From JAPLDA01 sp043787975 (GTDB taxonomy: Bacteria > Bacteroidota > Bacteroidia > AKYH767-A > 2013-40CM-41-45), in NCBI GenBank assembly GCA_043787975.1, contig JAYVUK010000070.1, positions 1-39,243 on the forward strand: 39,243 bases of DNA, in the 5' to 3' direction. Each line of letters starts with the position of its first letter. Position 1 is the first letter of the stretch. Under the pieces are notes generated by a model. That model saw only the letters and a program-made list of their open reading frames with translations, was not told where the DNA came from and ran no database searches. Of this stretch, positions 8,493 through 18,083 are shown piece after piece. The position numbers and the translations under genes were made by a program.

Positions 8493-9362
8493 TTAAAAAG
8501 AAATGTATTTCTGCGGATCGAGTGCTGTTCCGTTGTACCACAATTCAAAATGCAGATGCGGACCGCTGCTTAACTCTCCACTGTTGCCGATGATTGCTAT
8601 CACTTCTCCCGCTTTTACAAAATCTCCTGCCTTCTTCAAAAGTGATGAGTTGTGCTTATAAAATGAAATCAAATTGTTTGAATGTTGAATAGCAATCAGG
8701 TAACCCGTTTCCGAAGTAAAGTTTGCTATCAGTACCGTCCCGTCCAGTGTCGCTTTTACAGCTTCATTGGCATTGGCTACAATGTCGATCCCGAAATGTT
8801 TTGTGACAGGATCAAACCGGTTCGTTACGGTTCCTTTTACAGGAGGGAAAAATAAAAAACCGCTCATGTTGTTGGAAAAAGCCGTCTGACTTTTTACACC
8901 AAGTGTATATTGATCCTGCGACTCGATTTCTTTTCTCAATACAGAATCCTGAACGGATTTTTTCAACGAACGGATGGTATCATATTTTGCTCCCTGAGTT
9001 TTTTTATTCTCATCTACTCTTCCTTCCATGTTCCCGTTTACGATGTTGTTAATGTTTTGAATATACAGATCACGTGCATTGAGCGCTTTCTCCATCGAAT
9101 CGGCTTTCAAAGCAAGCGAATACACTTTGCGCTGCATCTTCACATCAGCATAACCGGGAATGTATTCCCGTAACGGGGTGAACGCAATAATAAATGTAGT
9201 GAGCGTGATGAGCAGAATGATGACGATTCCAATGGTAACAAATACATTGAGCGGGCGCAGATTGAACGAGGCCTTTTCTTCAAAAGTCTGTTCATTCATG
9301 ATCACCAGCCGGTATTTGTTTTTGAGCCGCTGAAATAGTTTTTTCTTTTTGTGTTCTGCCAT
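8493..9362 (-). CDS. membrane-anchored M23 family metallopeptidase
   Basis: A 289-residue LytM/M23 zinc endopeptidase, expected to cut or bind peptidoglycan cross-links in the periplasm. It has a charged cytoplasmic N-terminus, a single membrane helix at about residues 38-61, an alpha-helical linker to residue 165, and a C-terminal peptidase domain. Zinc ligands are visible: H189 and D193 in KHFGIDI, and H271 in GPHLHFE; H269 is the catalytic His of the HxH pair. All key residues are present, so it should be active rather than a degenerate activator. It is the first gene of the run M23 - GH3 - dxr - rseP. Confidence 0.93.
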   Translation of the reverse strand: MAEHKKKKLFQRLKNKYRLVIMNEQTFEEKASFNLRPLNVFVTIGIVIILLITLTTFIIAFTPLREYIPGYADVKMQRKVYSLALKADSMEKALNARDLYIQNINNIVNGNMEGRVDENKKTQGAKYDTIRSLKKSVQDSVLRKEIESQDQYTLGVKSQTAFSNNMSGFLFFPPVKGTVTNRFDPVTKHFGIDIVANANEAVKATLDGTVLIANFTSETGYLIAIQHSNNLISFYKHNSSLLKKAGDFVKAGEVIAIIGNSGELSSGPHLHFELWYNGTALDPQKYISF

Positions 9363-9445
9363 GAAAATCTTGTTGCGTTCAAATATCGCGATTAAAAGGG
9401 AAATAGAAATATTGAATTACAATCACTGCTAATTTACAAATAGCA

Positions 9446-9477
9446 GAAAAGAAAAAACCACCTGTGAAAATAGGTGG
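9446..9477 (-). terminator. rho-independent terminator of the T9SS-cargo operon
   Basis: On the minus strand the stem CCACCT/AGGTGG (9472-9477 with 9458-9463) is followed by TTTTTTCTTTTC. It lies about 80 nt past the stop of the 765-residue gene and should end the transcript that begins upstream of 14743. Confidence 0.7.
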
Positions 9478-9557
9478 CTCTTTAAAATATTATGATGGTT
9501 GCTGTGGAACAAAGAACAATCTTGGATTACATTTTCACAGGTTTACATGCAGTCTTC

Positions 9558-11855
9558 TTAATTAATTTTAATAAGTTTCATTGTTTTTTCTTCTCCTTCT
9601 GAAAGCAACTTACAATAATAAACTCCGGGGTTTAATATTGATGCATCAAAATTATAGACATAGCTACCTGCTTTAAATTCAATATTATTAATGATGGTTT
9701 TTATTTCTCTCCCATATGAATCAAATATTTTTAAATATAAATGGCGAGAAGAAGTAACACCAAATTTAATTTCTGTGTTTTGAGAAGTAGGATTTGGTGA
9801 AATATTAGCATAGGCGATACGATTGACATCGGCATGTGCTTTTTTATCGTTGTTTGTATTCGAACTTTGATTTGACGAACGATGTTCTCCGCAAAGTGGT
9901 ATTATCACAGGAGAAATATAAGCGTCAAACTCTGAACCTGTTTGTGCTGTGAAACCATCTGACAAAGTAATTTCATCATTTGCAACAAATGTTACGTCTG
10001 CATTTGGTACTACATTGTAGGGACCAGATGTCGTGCCTACATCCACGTAAGATCCAGCTTCAATCGTACTGCCCGATTGAAACTCTAATATTTTTTCCGT
10101 TTCCGTTTTATTTTGAAAATAAAAATGCGGATCCGCTTTTGTTAACTTGCCTCCATTTAATAACATTCCATATCGGTTTACATTAACCTGATTGGTTGAC
10201 CAGTGCTTAAAAATCAATTCAGATCCCGATTGCACATCGAAAGTACAATCAAATAGTTTGACACAAGACTCTATGAAAATTTTGCTTCCACTCTCTAAAT
10301 GATAAACTGAAGAATATTTTGGATCATTTGTAGGATAACCAAATGTGTCATGATAATCTACTCCTAAATCAGTAAGAACAGGAACATCCTTTTTCTCAGT
10401 ATAGGGACCACCATTGGCAGCATTATCATAGGCTGCTACTTCATTATCATAAGGATATGTGGCACGAATTGTTTTGAAAGTATAATTAGTAGGGAAATTT
10501 AAATGGTTTGCCCCAGATGTAATGAAAACCTCTGAAGGATTATAAATTATCTTTTCTGTTTGATTAATGTTTTCTAAGTTTATATTCTTGTCTATTTCAT
10601 AATGGTGCACTATGGGAGCAATATTAAGTGCACTAAGTGAAGTTCCATCAGTTGAATATCCTGAGAATGTTTTTCCATCATCACTTCTAGGAAATGTGCT
10701 AACCACAAAAGTATAAGGAGGCAAGGGAATTTTTTGAATTTTATTACCAATAGAATAAGGAACACTGAGTGACCCCACTTTTACATCATTATAATCTGTA
10801 CTTGCAAGTGCGCAGTTATCATCAGTCGTAAGAGAAAATAGTGAATAATCAATCGTTCCCCCTTTTGCATCAGGATCGCCCGAATTTGGGCAAGAATTTG
10901 ATCCAATTTCCTGAAAATTATAAAATTCACAATTATCTGTTGAACCATAAGAATGATATGAGTCAAGCCATCCGCCAGTATAGGGATTACCATCAGTAAT
11001 ACTCCAAATTTCAGGTACAATACAAATATCATAATGTACCCGATCGGGACCAGAATTGACAGGATTGGAATCGTAATAAGGATATTCCCTAAGTCTGCCT
11101 CTTGTTGGATCAACTAAAAATGAAAAAGAACTTATTACAGGAGATGCATTAATGTTTGTTCCCGCCAAAATACTGACTGTATGTTTAAGAATAGTATGTG
11201 GAAAGACATCATTTCCTATTGGGAATCCGGCATCATGACAAAAGTCGCCCGAAACTAAATCGGAAGGTTCTGTAAATACACCATTATCAAAAGGTTTCTC
11301 TACATATCTAAGAAGCTTATTCTCAGAGAAAGGTAGTGCTGGAAAAAATTGCCAAAACAATCCTGAACCATCTAAATTATTATCATCAGGCACCTTCATA
11401 ATTCTTTCTGGAGTCGCTCCCCCAGCACCTGCACAGCCACCAGTGACCGGATTTACGGATTCATCAAAAGCGCATGGGCAATAAAAAGGGAAAGAAACAG
11501 CTTCTATTTTATATGTTACAAGAAATAACCCTAAATGATGAGCCTCATTGATAGCATCTGAGGTGAAGAGTGGTGGATATGATGGATCAGATGGCGGTAT
11601 TCTATATACCCATGGAAAAAATCTATTTAAAAGAATCTGATATTCTCCGTTATAAGTATTTTGATGCGAAAAATAACTTGTGGGATCATACTCTTCCCAC
11701 CCTGTGGACCCAGTATAAGGAGTAAAAATAAGATCGCTTGTATTTACATTATCATAATTCTGTTTGTAAATATTAATAAGATCTTGCGCGTTTGAATTGT
11801 AAATATCGAAAGAAAAAAGAAATAAAATTACTACTAGTAGCTTTTGCATTTTCAT
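9558..11855 (-). CDS. large T9SS-exported surface protein of unknown function
   Basis: A 765-residue exported protein with a signal peptide (residues 1-23, cleavage after SNA) and a T9SS C-terminal sorting domain from about residue 685, beginning ISPNPTSQNTEIKF and ending with a Lys-rich KTMKLIKIN. The central part is rich in Tyr, Asp, Pro and Gly, with many aromatic and Cys residues (FYCPCAFDE, NPVTGGCAGAGG, CHDAGF). Just before the sorting domain, ITLSDGFTAQTGSEFDAYI resembles the short beta-stack module (called 3-coathanger stack) seen in other T9SS cargo. I recognise no enzyme motif. It is the last gene of a three-gene unit, 3 nt after the preceding stop. Confidence 0.85.
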   Translation of the reverse strand: MKMQKLLVVILFLFSFDIYNSNAQDLINIYKQNYDNVNTSDLIFTPYTGSTGWEEYDPTSYFSHQNTYNGEYQILLNRFFPWVYRIPPSDPSYPPLFTSDAINEAHHLGLFLVTYKIEAVSFPFYCPCAFDESVNPVTGGCAGAGGATPERIMKVPDDNNLDGSGLFWQFFPALPFSENKLLRYVEKPFDNGVFTEPSDLVSGDFCHDAGFPIGNDVFPHTILKHTVSILAGTNINASPVISSFSFLVDPTRGRLREYPYYDSNPVNSGPDRVHYDICIVPEIWSITDGNPYTGGWLDSYHSYGSTDNCEFYNFQEIGSNSCPNSGDPDAKGGTIDYSLFSLTTDDNCALASTDYNDVKVGSLSVPYSIGNKIQKIPLPPYTFVVSTFPRSDDGKTFSGYSTDGTSLSALNIAPIVHHYEIDKNINLENINQTEKIIYNPSEVFITSGANHLNFPTNYTFKTIRATYPYDNEVAAYDNAANGGPYTEKKDVPVLTDLGVDYHDTFGYPTNDPKYSSVYHLESGSKIFIESCVKLFDCTFDVQSGSELIFKHWSTNQVNVNRYGMLLNGGKLTKADPHFYFQNKTETEKILEFQSGSTIEAGSYVDVGTTSGPYNVVPNADVTFVANDEITLSDGFTAQTGSEFDAYISPVIIPLCGEHRSSNQSSNTNNDKKAHADVNRIAYANISPNPTSQNTEIKFGVTSSRHLYLKIFDSYGREIKTIINNIEFKAGSYVYNFDASILNPGVYYCKLLSEGEEKTMKLIKIN

Positions 11856-11858
11856 AGT

Positions 11859-13196
11859 TTAATTAAGAATTAACTTAACTGAATGTGTATTTTTTTCTTT
11901 GTCTGAAATTGTAATAAAATATATTCCAGGCTTTAATTTGTCAGGCAACTCCAAACTTGATTCTTTGTCTCGTAGTGAAAATTGATAAATGCTCCGTCCC
12001 ATCATATCGAACATATTTAAATGATACTCAAGAGCAATGTAATTAAATTGGAGACGTAGTTTTTCAGTTATTGAGGCAGGATTAGGATAAATTAGTAATC
12101 GGTTGTCTAATGAAATTTCCTCCATGCTATTGACAAGGCTATATCTGGCAATATTGGATACAGAGGTGCCATTAATACTCGAAAAATTTCCAGATACATA
12201 AAGCTCATTATTATAAACAATCATTTTATCTACATAACCTGTGACATTGCCGACGGAATCATAACCAGAGCCATTAAACTTTGCAATATCAGGAGGAATA
12301 GTAAAAAGTCCACATACATATAAATTGCCCTGGTAAAAAGCAACATCATGTATTTGTGGCTGAGGACCACCGCTTGGATAAGGCACGGGTTGCCAAGCTG
12401 TGCCGTCCCATTTACTTATGTAATAAGAATGATTTAGAGGAATGCTGGTAAATTTACCGACTGCATAAAGAGTGTCCTGAATAATTTTAACTGAAGCAAC
12501 GCCGTTGTTAAATCCAGCTCCGATGGTGTCCCAATTAATTCCGTTCCATACAATAACTCCTGTTTCCCAAACGGATGTCTGATATGCTCCATTAAATGAT
12601 CCACCTATAATTAATCTTTGATTAAAAACGGTCATTGATATCACAACATTGTCTAAACCCCAACCGATACCTAGTCTCATCCAGTTAGTTCCATTCCATT
12701 TGGAAATGTTATAAATAGTATCAGTTCCCGAATGGTGGAAATAGCCACCGGCATATAATTCTCCATTGTAAACTTCCAAACAAGTAACAAGATCATCAAA
12801 GCCGTCACTCATTGCATTCCATTGTATACCATCCCATCGCGCTATATTGCCAGCAGGAATGCCGGCAACGGAATCAAATCTTCCCGCAGCAATTAACTCA
12901 CCATTGAATAAAGTAAGGGCTAAAATCTGTCCTGAAAAAGAATTATATGTAAAATGTGCATTTGTTCCAACAGTTGACCAATTGCTTCCGTTCCAAATTC
13001 CAACTTGATTTATGGCATCACCTCCCAAGTGATCGAATCTTCCACCTACATATAATAAATTAGAAATAGTATCAACGTATGTACCTTCTACAACGTTATC
13101 AGCTCCTCCTCCAACGTCCATCCACTGCTGCGCATTGATATCCACCGATGAGATAAAAAGTAAGATTAAGCTAATATATTTTTTCAATATTTTCAT
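11859..13196 (-). CDS. beta-propeller T9SS-exported protein
   Basis: A 445-residue exported protein with a signal peptide (residues 1-22, cleavage near NAQQ). Residues 25-355 are built from repeats of about 45 residues in the pattern WNGxxW followed by YNGELYxGGxF, as in delta-60/Kelch-like propellers; the repeated GGRFDHLGG, AGRFDSVAG, GGYFHHSG and GGSFNGA motifs mark successive blades. A T9SS sorting domain starts at about residue 365 (LLIYPNPAS) and ends VKLILN. Probably a surface adhesin or scaffold; there is no catalytic motif. It overlaps the upstream gene by 4 nt (ATGA), so translation is probably coupled. Confidence 0.88.
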   Translation of the reverse strand: MKILKKYISLILLFISSVDINAQQWMDVGGGADNVVEGTYVDTISNLLYVGGRFDHLGGDAINQVGIWNGSNWSTVGTNAHFTYNSFSGQILALTLFNGELIAAGRFDSVAGIPAGNIARWDGIQWNAMSDGFDDLVTCLEVYNGELYAGGYFHHSGTDTIYNISKWNGTNWMRLGIGWGLDNVVISMTVFNQRLIIGGSFNGAYQTSVWETGVIVWNGINWDTIGAGFNNGVASVKIIQDTLYAVGKFTSIPLNHSYYISKWDGTAWQPVPYPSGGPQPQIHDVAFYQGNLYVCGLFTIPPDIAKFNGSGYDSVGNVTGYVDKMIVYNNELYVSGNFSSINGTSVSNIARYSLVNSMEEISLDNRLLIYPNPASITEKLRLQFNYIALEYHLNMFDMMGRSIYQFSLRDKESSLELPDKLKPGIYFITISDKEKNTHSVKLILN

Positions 13197-14743
13197 TTAT
13201 TTATTTTCTCCTGCAACTTATCAATCTTTTTATCCTGTTCGATAATGTACAAGGTCAACTCTTCAATTTTTTGAAGTAACTTAGCCTGCATAACACCTAG
13301 TTCGATTCCGTTGTTCGATTCCACCTCTGCTGCAGAAGGAATTTCCGGCAAATGGCGATTTAATTTGATATAGTTTTCTACTTCACTTAAAGATCGTAAA
13401 TTATATGAACTATTAAACACGTAATCTGGAAAATTACTTTGGGTTACTTTCACTTCTCTCGCTCCAATGGTTCCTTCAACCTGCAGAACTGTTGCGTCAC
13501 CAACATCCGGGACAATTCCAATTCCAACTAAACCAGCACTAGTAATAACTAAGCCGGGATTACCACCATTTGTATTTTTTAAATTACCGTTATTCAAACT
13601 CCAATAACTTGCATTTCCAGATGAAGGCACTGGTCCAAAAGTTCCATTACCCAACATCACATAACTGTTGTTTGAAAATGGAGTATTACCTAAAACACCA
13701 TTAGCATTGAATTTGGCAATACTTCCAGAGGAGCCCGCATTTGAAATAAATCCTACACTTCCGGCAATATCTAAATCGTTTATTGGATCTAATGTTCCTA
13801 TGCCAATTTTACCGGAGGATGTAAATCGCATTCTTTCACCTCCATTTGTTACATTATTTTTATTAGTAATCACAACAAAGTCAGCATTGTTTACTGTACC
13901 AATAAAATCAATGGGAGCTATGCCTGTCGTAGCATTAATATTGTCATTTCCTCTCGTTAACCAGGGAACAGGACCTTGCAACGGGTTAGTTGGAATATTT
14001 ACACACAACTTTCCATTTGCATCAACAAACAAAACACGATTTCCACTTCCGGATAAACTTTGAAGGGTTAAATCATTTGTCACCTTGAAATTTCCATTCG
14101 AATACAAACGCATTCTTTCTGTGGCATTCGTTTTAAAAACAAAATCTTTATTGTCTGTTGTTCCTATAAAATTAGTAGTAGGATTAGTTCCTGCCGAACC
14201 AGTAAGAGACCAATCATCGCGAGGTGGTTCAGTAAGATAAACGGTTACCGGATCAGTGCTGCATCCGTTATTATCGGTTACCATAAAATGAAAGTCGCCT
14301 CCTCCCAAACCTGTCCTGTTTTGCCAGGAAGGTCCGTCATACCATAAATACGAATAAGGAGTAGCTCCGCCGCTAACGGATAGAGTAATGCTTCCATCAA
14401 ATGTGTGATAACCTGAAGGGTCTTGAGAAGAATAAGTTGCAGTCGGTGGTTCTGGTGCAATAAGGGTCAGACCATCTTTTGTTACGTTAGAACTTACATC
14501 GGTTACAACAACTTGGTAATAACTTGCAGCAAGTCCCGAAATTGTTTGAGTGGTTGGCCCGTTACTCCATTTATATGTATAGGGGGGAGTACCACCCGAA
14601 GGATTAGCTGTTATGCTTCCATCGTATTGGCTAGAGCAAGTATTAGTTACTGTAAATGTAACCTGAAGTTGTGCTTTACTAATGACGCTTATGAACAGTA
14701 AGAAAGCCAATAAGCAAAACCGGAAAGAGTAATTGTGTTTCAT
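13193..14743 (-). CDS. SprB-repeat surface protein with C-terminal coiled coil
   Basis: A 516-residue exported protein with a signal peptide ending near SKAQ. Two SprB-type repeats follow (residues about 25-175), marked by DGSITANPSGGTPPYTYKWS and DGSITLSVSGGATPYSYLWY. Next comes a stalk-like region with FIGTTDNKDFVFKTNATERM-type repeats, as in tail-fibre-like proteins. The C-terminus (HLPEIPSAAEVE, GVMQAKLLQKIEELTLYIIEQ, DKKIDKLQEKINK) is a coiled coil that I recognise as a common end of Bacteroidota fibre-like proteins related to S74-type chaperone regions. It has no T9SS tail. It is the first gene of the operon; SprB repeats link it to gliding-type adhesins. Confidence 0.85.
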   Translation of the reverse strand: MKHNYSFRFCLLAFLLFISVISKAQLQVTFTVTNTCSSQYDGSITANPSGGTPPYTYKWSNGPTTQTISGLAASYYQVVVTDVSSNVTKDGLTLIAPEPPTATYSSQDPSGYHTFDGSITLSVSGGATPYSYLWYDGPSWQNRTGLGGGDFHFMVTDNNGCSTDPVTVYLTEPPRDDWSLTGSAGTNPTTNFIGTTDNKDFVFKTNATERMRLYSNGNFKVTNDLTLQSLSGSGNRVLFVDANGKLCVNIPTNPLQGPVPWLTRGNDNINATTGIAPIDFIGTVNNADFVVITNKNNVTNGGERMRFTSSGKIGIGTLDPINDLDIAGSVGFISNAGSSGSIAKFNANGVLGNTPFSNNSYVMLGNGTFGPVPSSGNASYWSLNNGNLKNTNGGNPGLVITSAGLVGIGIVPDVGDATVLQVEGTIGAREVKVTQSNFPDYVFNSSYNLRSLSEVENYIKLNRHLPEIPSAAEVESNNGIELGVMQAKLLQKIEELTLYIIEQDKKIDKLQEKINK

Positions 14744-14785
14744 AATATTTTTTTTGTTTTTTTATTAATGTGTATATGTTTCGTT

Positions 14786-14817
14786 AATCTATTCTAGTTG
14801 CAAAATTTGAATAGATT
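14786..14817. promoter_or_regulatory. 9-bp inverted repeat upstream of the T9SS-cargo operon
   Basis: AATCTATTC (14786-14794) and GAATAGATT (14809-14817) are perfect inverted arms 14 nt apart, centred about 60 nt upstream of the start codon at 14743. Placement and symmetry suit a repressor or activator site. The spacer contains CAAAATTT, which on the minus strand reads AAATTTTG, one base from the TAnnTTTG promoter box. Confidence 0.45.
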
Positions 14818-15308
14818 GAGATTATAACCTAATGAACATTTACATATGGATATTACCACATTCATTTTTATTTATGAAGAGAAGTTTATCCGTACATCAA
14901 GTTTGTACTTTAAATTAATTCTTCAATGCCAATAAATAATTATTTACTACCAACTGCACGACGTCTGTACAAATAAATTTTCAAACACTGAAAAATTAAA
15001 CTCAAAATCTCCTTGTGGGCGGGGAGGTGGCTGAAGTACGCAGGTAAAATCCTTGTGTTTATTGTTGGTCAAGAATTTTAATAAGAACAAGCCCGAAAAA
15101 ATATCGCTCTTCTTATCAGCCGGAGATTCTTTAATGAGTCAATGCTAAAAATAATTTCTGTACAAAACAAATAATTCATAAAATAGTTCTCCACAAAGAA
15201 GCATTCAAGAAAAATCTGATCAGTAAAAATCTGCGCGTTTAAAATAGACTTCTATCTTCTGAAACAACTTACTCCTCATATCACATCCGGACTGCGTTCT
15301 TTTCAAAA

Positions 15309-15316
15309 TATTTTTG
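15309..15316 (+). promoter_or_regulatory. candidate -7 promoter box for porW/sprE
   Basis: TATTTTTG matches the Bacteroidota TAnnTTTG consensus. I see no good TTG at the -33 position. If used, transcription would start near 15322, which fits translation starting at the ATG at 15362 and rules out the upstream in-frame start at 15314. Confidence 0.4.
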
Positions 15317-15361
15317 CAGTTTTGCAGTTATTACAACTTCGCAAAGGCAAGCGCCTGTTTC

Positions 15362-17977
15362 ATGGTTAAATCAATAGCTTCAAGGCTTCTCTTTTTTATT
15401 CTTTTAGCAGTATTTATGGGGTGTTCAACCAAGAACAACTTCGTAAACCGTACATTTCATAACCTTTCTGCTCATTATAACGGTTATTTTAATGCAGGCT
15501 TAAAGCTGGAAGAAGCGCAGACAAAACTTGCCTCACTTCACGAGGACAAATACGACCGTGTACTTTCTGTATTTAAATATGGCGACCGGGCAAAGGCAAA
15601 AACGATTTTCCCGCTGTTGGATGACGCGATGAAACGCACTTCGCTGGTGATCTCACGTCATACCATCCTCAACAAAAACGGCAATGAAATTCCTACCGCC
15701 GAAAAATGGATTGATGACAACTGGCTGGTGTATGGCAAGTGCCAGTTTTTCAAACATGATTATTTTGACGCGATTGAAACATTCAAATACATAGAAGGAA
15801 CTTACAAAACAGAACCCTCACGATTTGCTGCGTCACTCTGGCTGGCTAAAACATACCTTGAGTTGACACAGCTTCGCGATGCTGAAGATCGCCTGGATTA
15901 CCTGCGCAATCAGAAAGACATGCCGCGAAACCTGAAAGGTGAATTCGAAGCGGTGTCTGCTGATTTTTATCTCCAGACAAAAAACGAAGACAAAGGAATC
16001 GAACATCTTACGAAAGCATCGATTCATGTAAGTAAACGTGTAGACCGGATTCGTTATATGTTTATTCTCGGACAGTTGTATCAGAAACACGGTGATTACA
16101 AGAAAGCGTTTGATCTGTATACACATGTCATCAAAAAAAATCCGCCGTATGAAATGGATTTTAACGCACGCATCAACGGCGCGCGATGCTCGGATGCGGA
16201 AGGTAAAGGCGGAGAAACCGTGAAGAAGGAATTGCTGCACATGATGAAAGACATCAAGAACAAAGATTACCTGGACCAGATTTATTTTGCACTTGCCGGA
16301 CTTTCAGAAAAAGAAAACAAAGAAGACGAAGCCATTGATTACCTGAGCAAATCTGTGAAGGTGAGTACAACCAATGCCAATCAAAAAGCGATTTCGTATT
16401 GGGAGCTTGCCAAGATTTATTTCGCAAAACCTCAATACAAAAAAGCGCAGGCGTATTATGACAGCACGATCACATACCTCACCAATGATCACCCAAGCTA
16501 TTCTGAAATTCTGAATACAAGAAACAGTCTTACCAAACTTGTCAAGTACCTGAACACGATTCAGCTAGAAGACAGTCTTCAACATTTGGCCTCACTTTCC
16601 AAGGAAGATCGCGAAAAAATTATTTCAGATAAGATAAAGAAAGAAGAAGAGGAAGCTGCCGCGAAGAAGAAAGAGGAAGAAGAGGAGCAGGTAAACCAGA
16701 TATTCAATCAAAATACTGAATCTCAAAATCAATTTAATCAGCAGTCGGGATCAAACTGGTATTTCTACAATGTGCAGGCCATCAGTTTTGGGTTGAATGA
16801 GTTCACCAAAAAATGGGGCAACAGGAAACTGGAAGACAACTGGAGGAGAAGTAGCAAGGAAATCGTTGCTGAGAATGAAGAAGGACCTACAGAGAAGGAT
16901 TCGTCTTTGGTGACCAACGAGAAAGAAATTAAAGAAACCCCTGAACAACGGCAACAGCGGCTTTTGAAGGATGTTCCCGCAACTGCGGAAGCGCTTGCCA
17001 AATCAACAGGTAAAATTATTGATGCATACTACAATGCCGGAATGATTTACAAAGACCAATTGAACAATCTTCCGGAAGCGGCAAAAATGTTTGAAGACCT
17101 TGTTCAGAAATACCCAAAGAATAAATATGAGCTGCCATGTTACTACCAGCTTTACAGGATTTACCTGGCATTGAATAACAATCCAAAATCTGAGTATTAC
17201 AAAAATATTATTCTCAACGAACATGGCGACACGGAGTATGCGCAGATTATCCGCAACCCGAATTATGCCGCTGAACTTGCCGGAAGAAAATCGAATCTTG
17301 AAATATATTACGAAGAAACCTATCGCAAATACCTGAACGGTGAATATGCATCGGTGATGCAGCGCAAAACGGAAGCTGATATTATGTTTCCTCAGAATGC
17401 TCTCGTTCCGAAGTTTGATTACCTCAAGACATTGTCTATCGGTAAAACACAACCTGTGAAAACATTTGAAGCATCGCTGGGAGATATTATCCGAACCTAT
17501 TCCAGTGATCCGGTAAAAGACCAGGCGCAGGATATTTTGGATTACCTTCATGGAGGAGCGGATGCGGGAAAAAATGAAACACCGGTCGCAGATACAACCA
17601 AACGACTGTACACCTATTACCCTGACACAGCACAGTTTGTTGTGGTTTCATTTCAAAGCATTGGCGGACCGATAAAATCCGATACCCTTCTGAGAAGGCT
17701 TTCAAATTACAATGCGAAGTATTATGGCATGAAAGCATACGACATCAGCAGTTTGATGTTTGATCACCGGTTAAAAATTGTGATGGTGAAAGAGTTCAAA
17801 AACAAAGAAGAGGCGCTTGAATATTATAACGGGTTGCTTGATAACGATGAAGTGTACGGGAATCTGAACCCGGATTCGTACAAGCAGTTTATTGTATCAA
17901 CAAACAATTTTGCTCCGTTCATCATCGAGAAAAAACTGGATGACTACATTGATTTCTTCAATCGCTTTTACAAATAA
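15362..17977 (+). CDS. porW: T9SS/gliding TPR lipoprotein PorW/SprE
   Basis: An 871-residue outer-membrane-directed lipoprotein. The signal ends in a lipobox VFMGC with Cys21, followed by TKNNFVNRTFHNLSAHYNGY, the conserved opening of the SprE/PorW family (from memory). TPR-like helical repeats run through most of the protein (for example RFAASLWLAKTYLELTQ, GDYKKAFDLYTHVIKK), with a highly charged E/K coiled coil at about residues 410-440 and a C-terminal alpha/beta region. SprE/PorW is needed for type IX secretion and gliding, linking the translocon to the periplasmic motor. I chose the ATG at 15362 because it gives a clean lipoprotein signal. It starts a plus-strand run with bactofilin and AtpZ/AtpI. 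Confidence 0.9.
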   Translation: MVKSIASRLLFFILLAVFMGCSTKNNFVNRTFHNLSAHYNGYFNAGLKLEEAQTKLASLHEDKYDRVLSVFKYGDRAKAKTIFPLLDDAMKRTSLVISRHTILNKNGNEIPTAEKWIDDNWLVYGKCQFFKHDYFDAIETFKYIEGTYKTEPSRFAASLWLAKTYLELTQLRDAEDRLDYLRNQKDMPRNLKGEFEAVSADFYLQTKNEDKGIEHLTKASIHVSKRVDRIRYMFILGQLYQKHGDYKKAFDLYTHVIKKNPPYEMDFNARINGARCSDAEGKGGETVKKELLHMMKDIKNKDYLDQIYFALAGLSEKENKEDEAIDYLSKSVKVSTTNANQKAISYWELAKIYFAKPQYKKAQAYYDSTITYLTNDHPSYSEILNTRNSLTKLVKYLNTIQLEDSLQHLASLSKEDREKIISDKIKKEEEEAAAKKKEEEEEQVNQIFNQNTESQNQFNQQSGSNWYFYNVQAISFGLNEFTKKWGNRKLEDNWRRSSKEIVAENEEGPTEKDSSLVTNEKEIKETPEQRQQRLLKDVPATAEALAKSTGKIIDAYYNAGMIYKDQLNNLPEAAKMFEDLVQKYPKNKYELPCYYQLYRIYLALNNNPKSEYYKNIILNEHGDTEYAQIIRNPNYAAELAGRKSNLEIYYEETYRKYLNGEYASVMQRKTEADIMFPQNALVPKFDYLKTLSIGKTQPVKTFEASLGDIIRTYSSDPVKDQAQDILDYLHGGADAGKNETPVADTTKRLYTYYPDTAQFVVVSFQSIGGPIKSDTLLRRLSNYNAKYYGMKAYDISSLMFDHRLKIVMVKEFKNKEEALEYYNGLLDNDEVYGNLNPDSYKQFIVSTNNFAPFIIEKKLDDYIDFFNRFYK

Positions 17978-18026
17978 TAGCTCACGCATATCCAGGTAAA
18001 AAAAGAACATCGCTTTAAAAAAATGA

Positions 18027-18034
18027 TAACTTTG
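18027..18034 (+). promoter_or_regulatory. candidate -7 promoter box for bactofilin
   Basis: TAACTTTG matches TAnnTTTG, about 50 nt before the bactofilin ATG and in the 106-nt gap after porW/sprE. No convincing -33 TTG is visible, so this is a weak call; it would let bactofilin and the downstream genes be expressed apart from porW/sprE. Confidence 0.4.
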
Positions 18035-18083
18035 CCTGACTAAAACAGAAACGACTTATAATCAAACAAAAATTTGTACGATC

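Larger units (their letters stand above)
14744..15361. other. 618-bp divergent intergenic region
   Basis: AT-rich region between the T9SS-cargo operon (minus) and porW/sprE (plus). It contains the inverted repeat at 14786-14817 and a TAnnTTTG box at 15309-15316, listed separately. A short G-rich patch at 15013-15032 (TTGTGGGCGGGGAGGTGGCT) stands out. AATCTCC at about 15006 could pair with GGAGATT at about 15122, but I cannot match this to a known RNA. I see no gene. Confidence 0.5.

Noticed and set aside
14744..15361. A G-rich patch and distant complementary segments that might be a riboswitch or small RNA
   Set aside because: I could not build a convincing conserved fold or match a known class, so it is only noted within the intergenic entry.
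17003..17551. 182-residue minus-strand ORF within porW/sprE
   Set aside because: It is antisense to TPR-coding sequence and shows no signal or family pattern.
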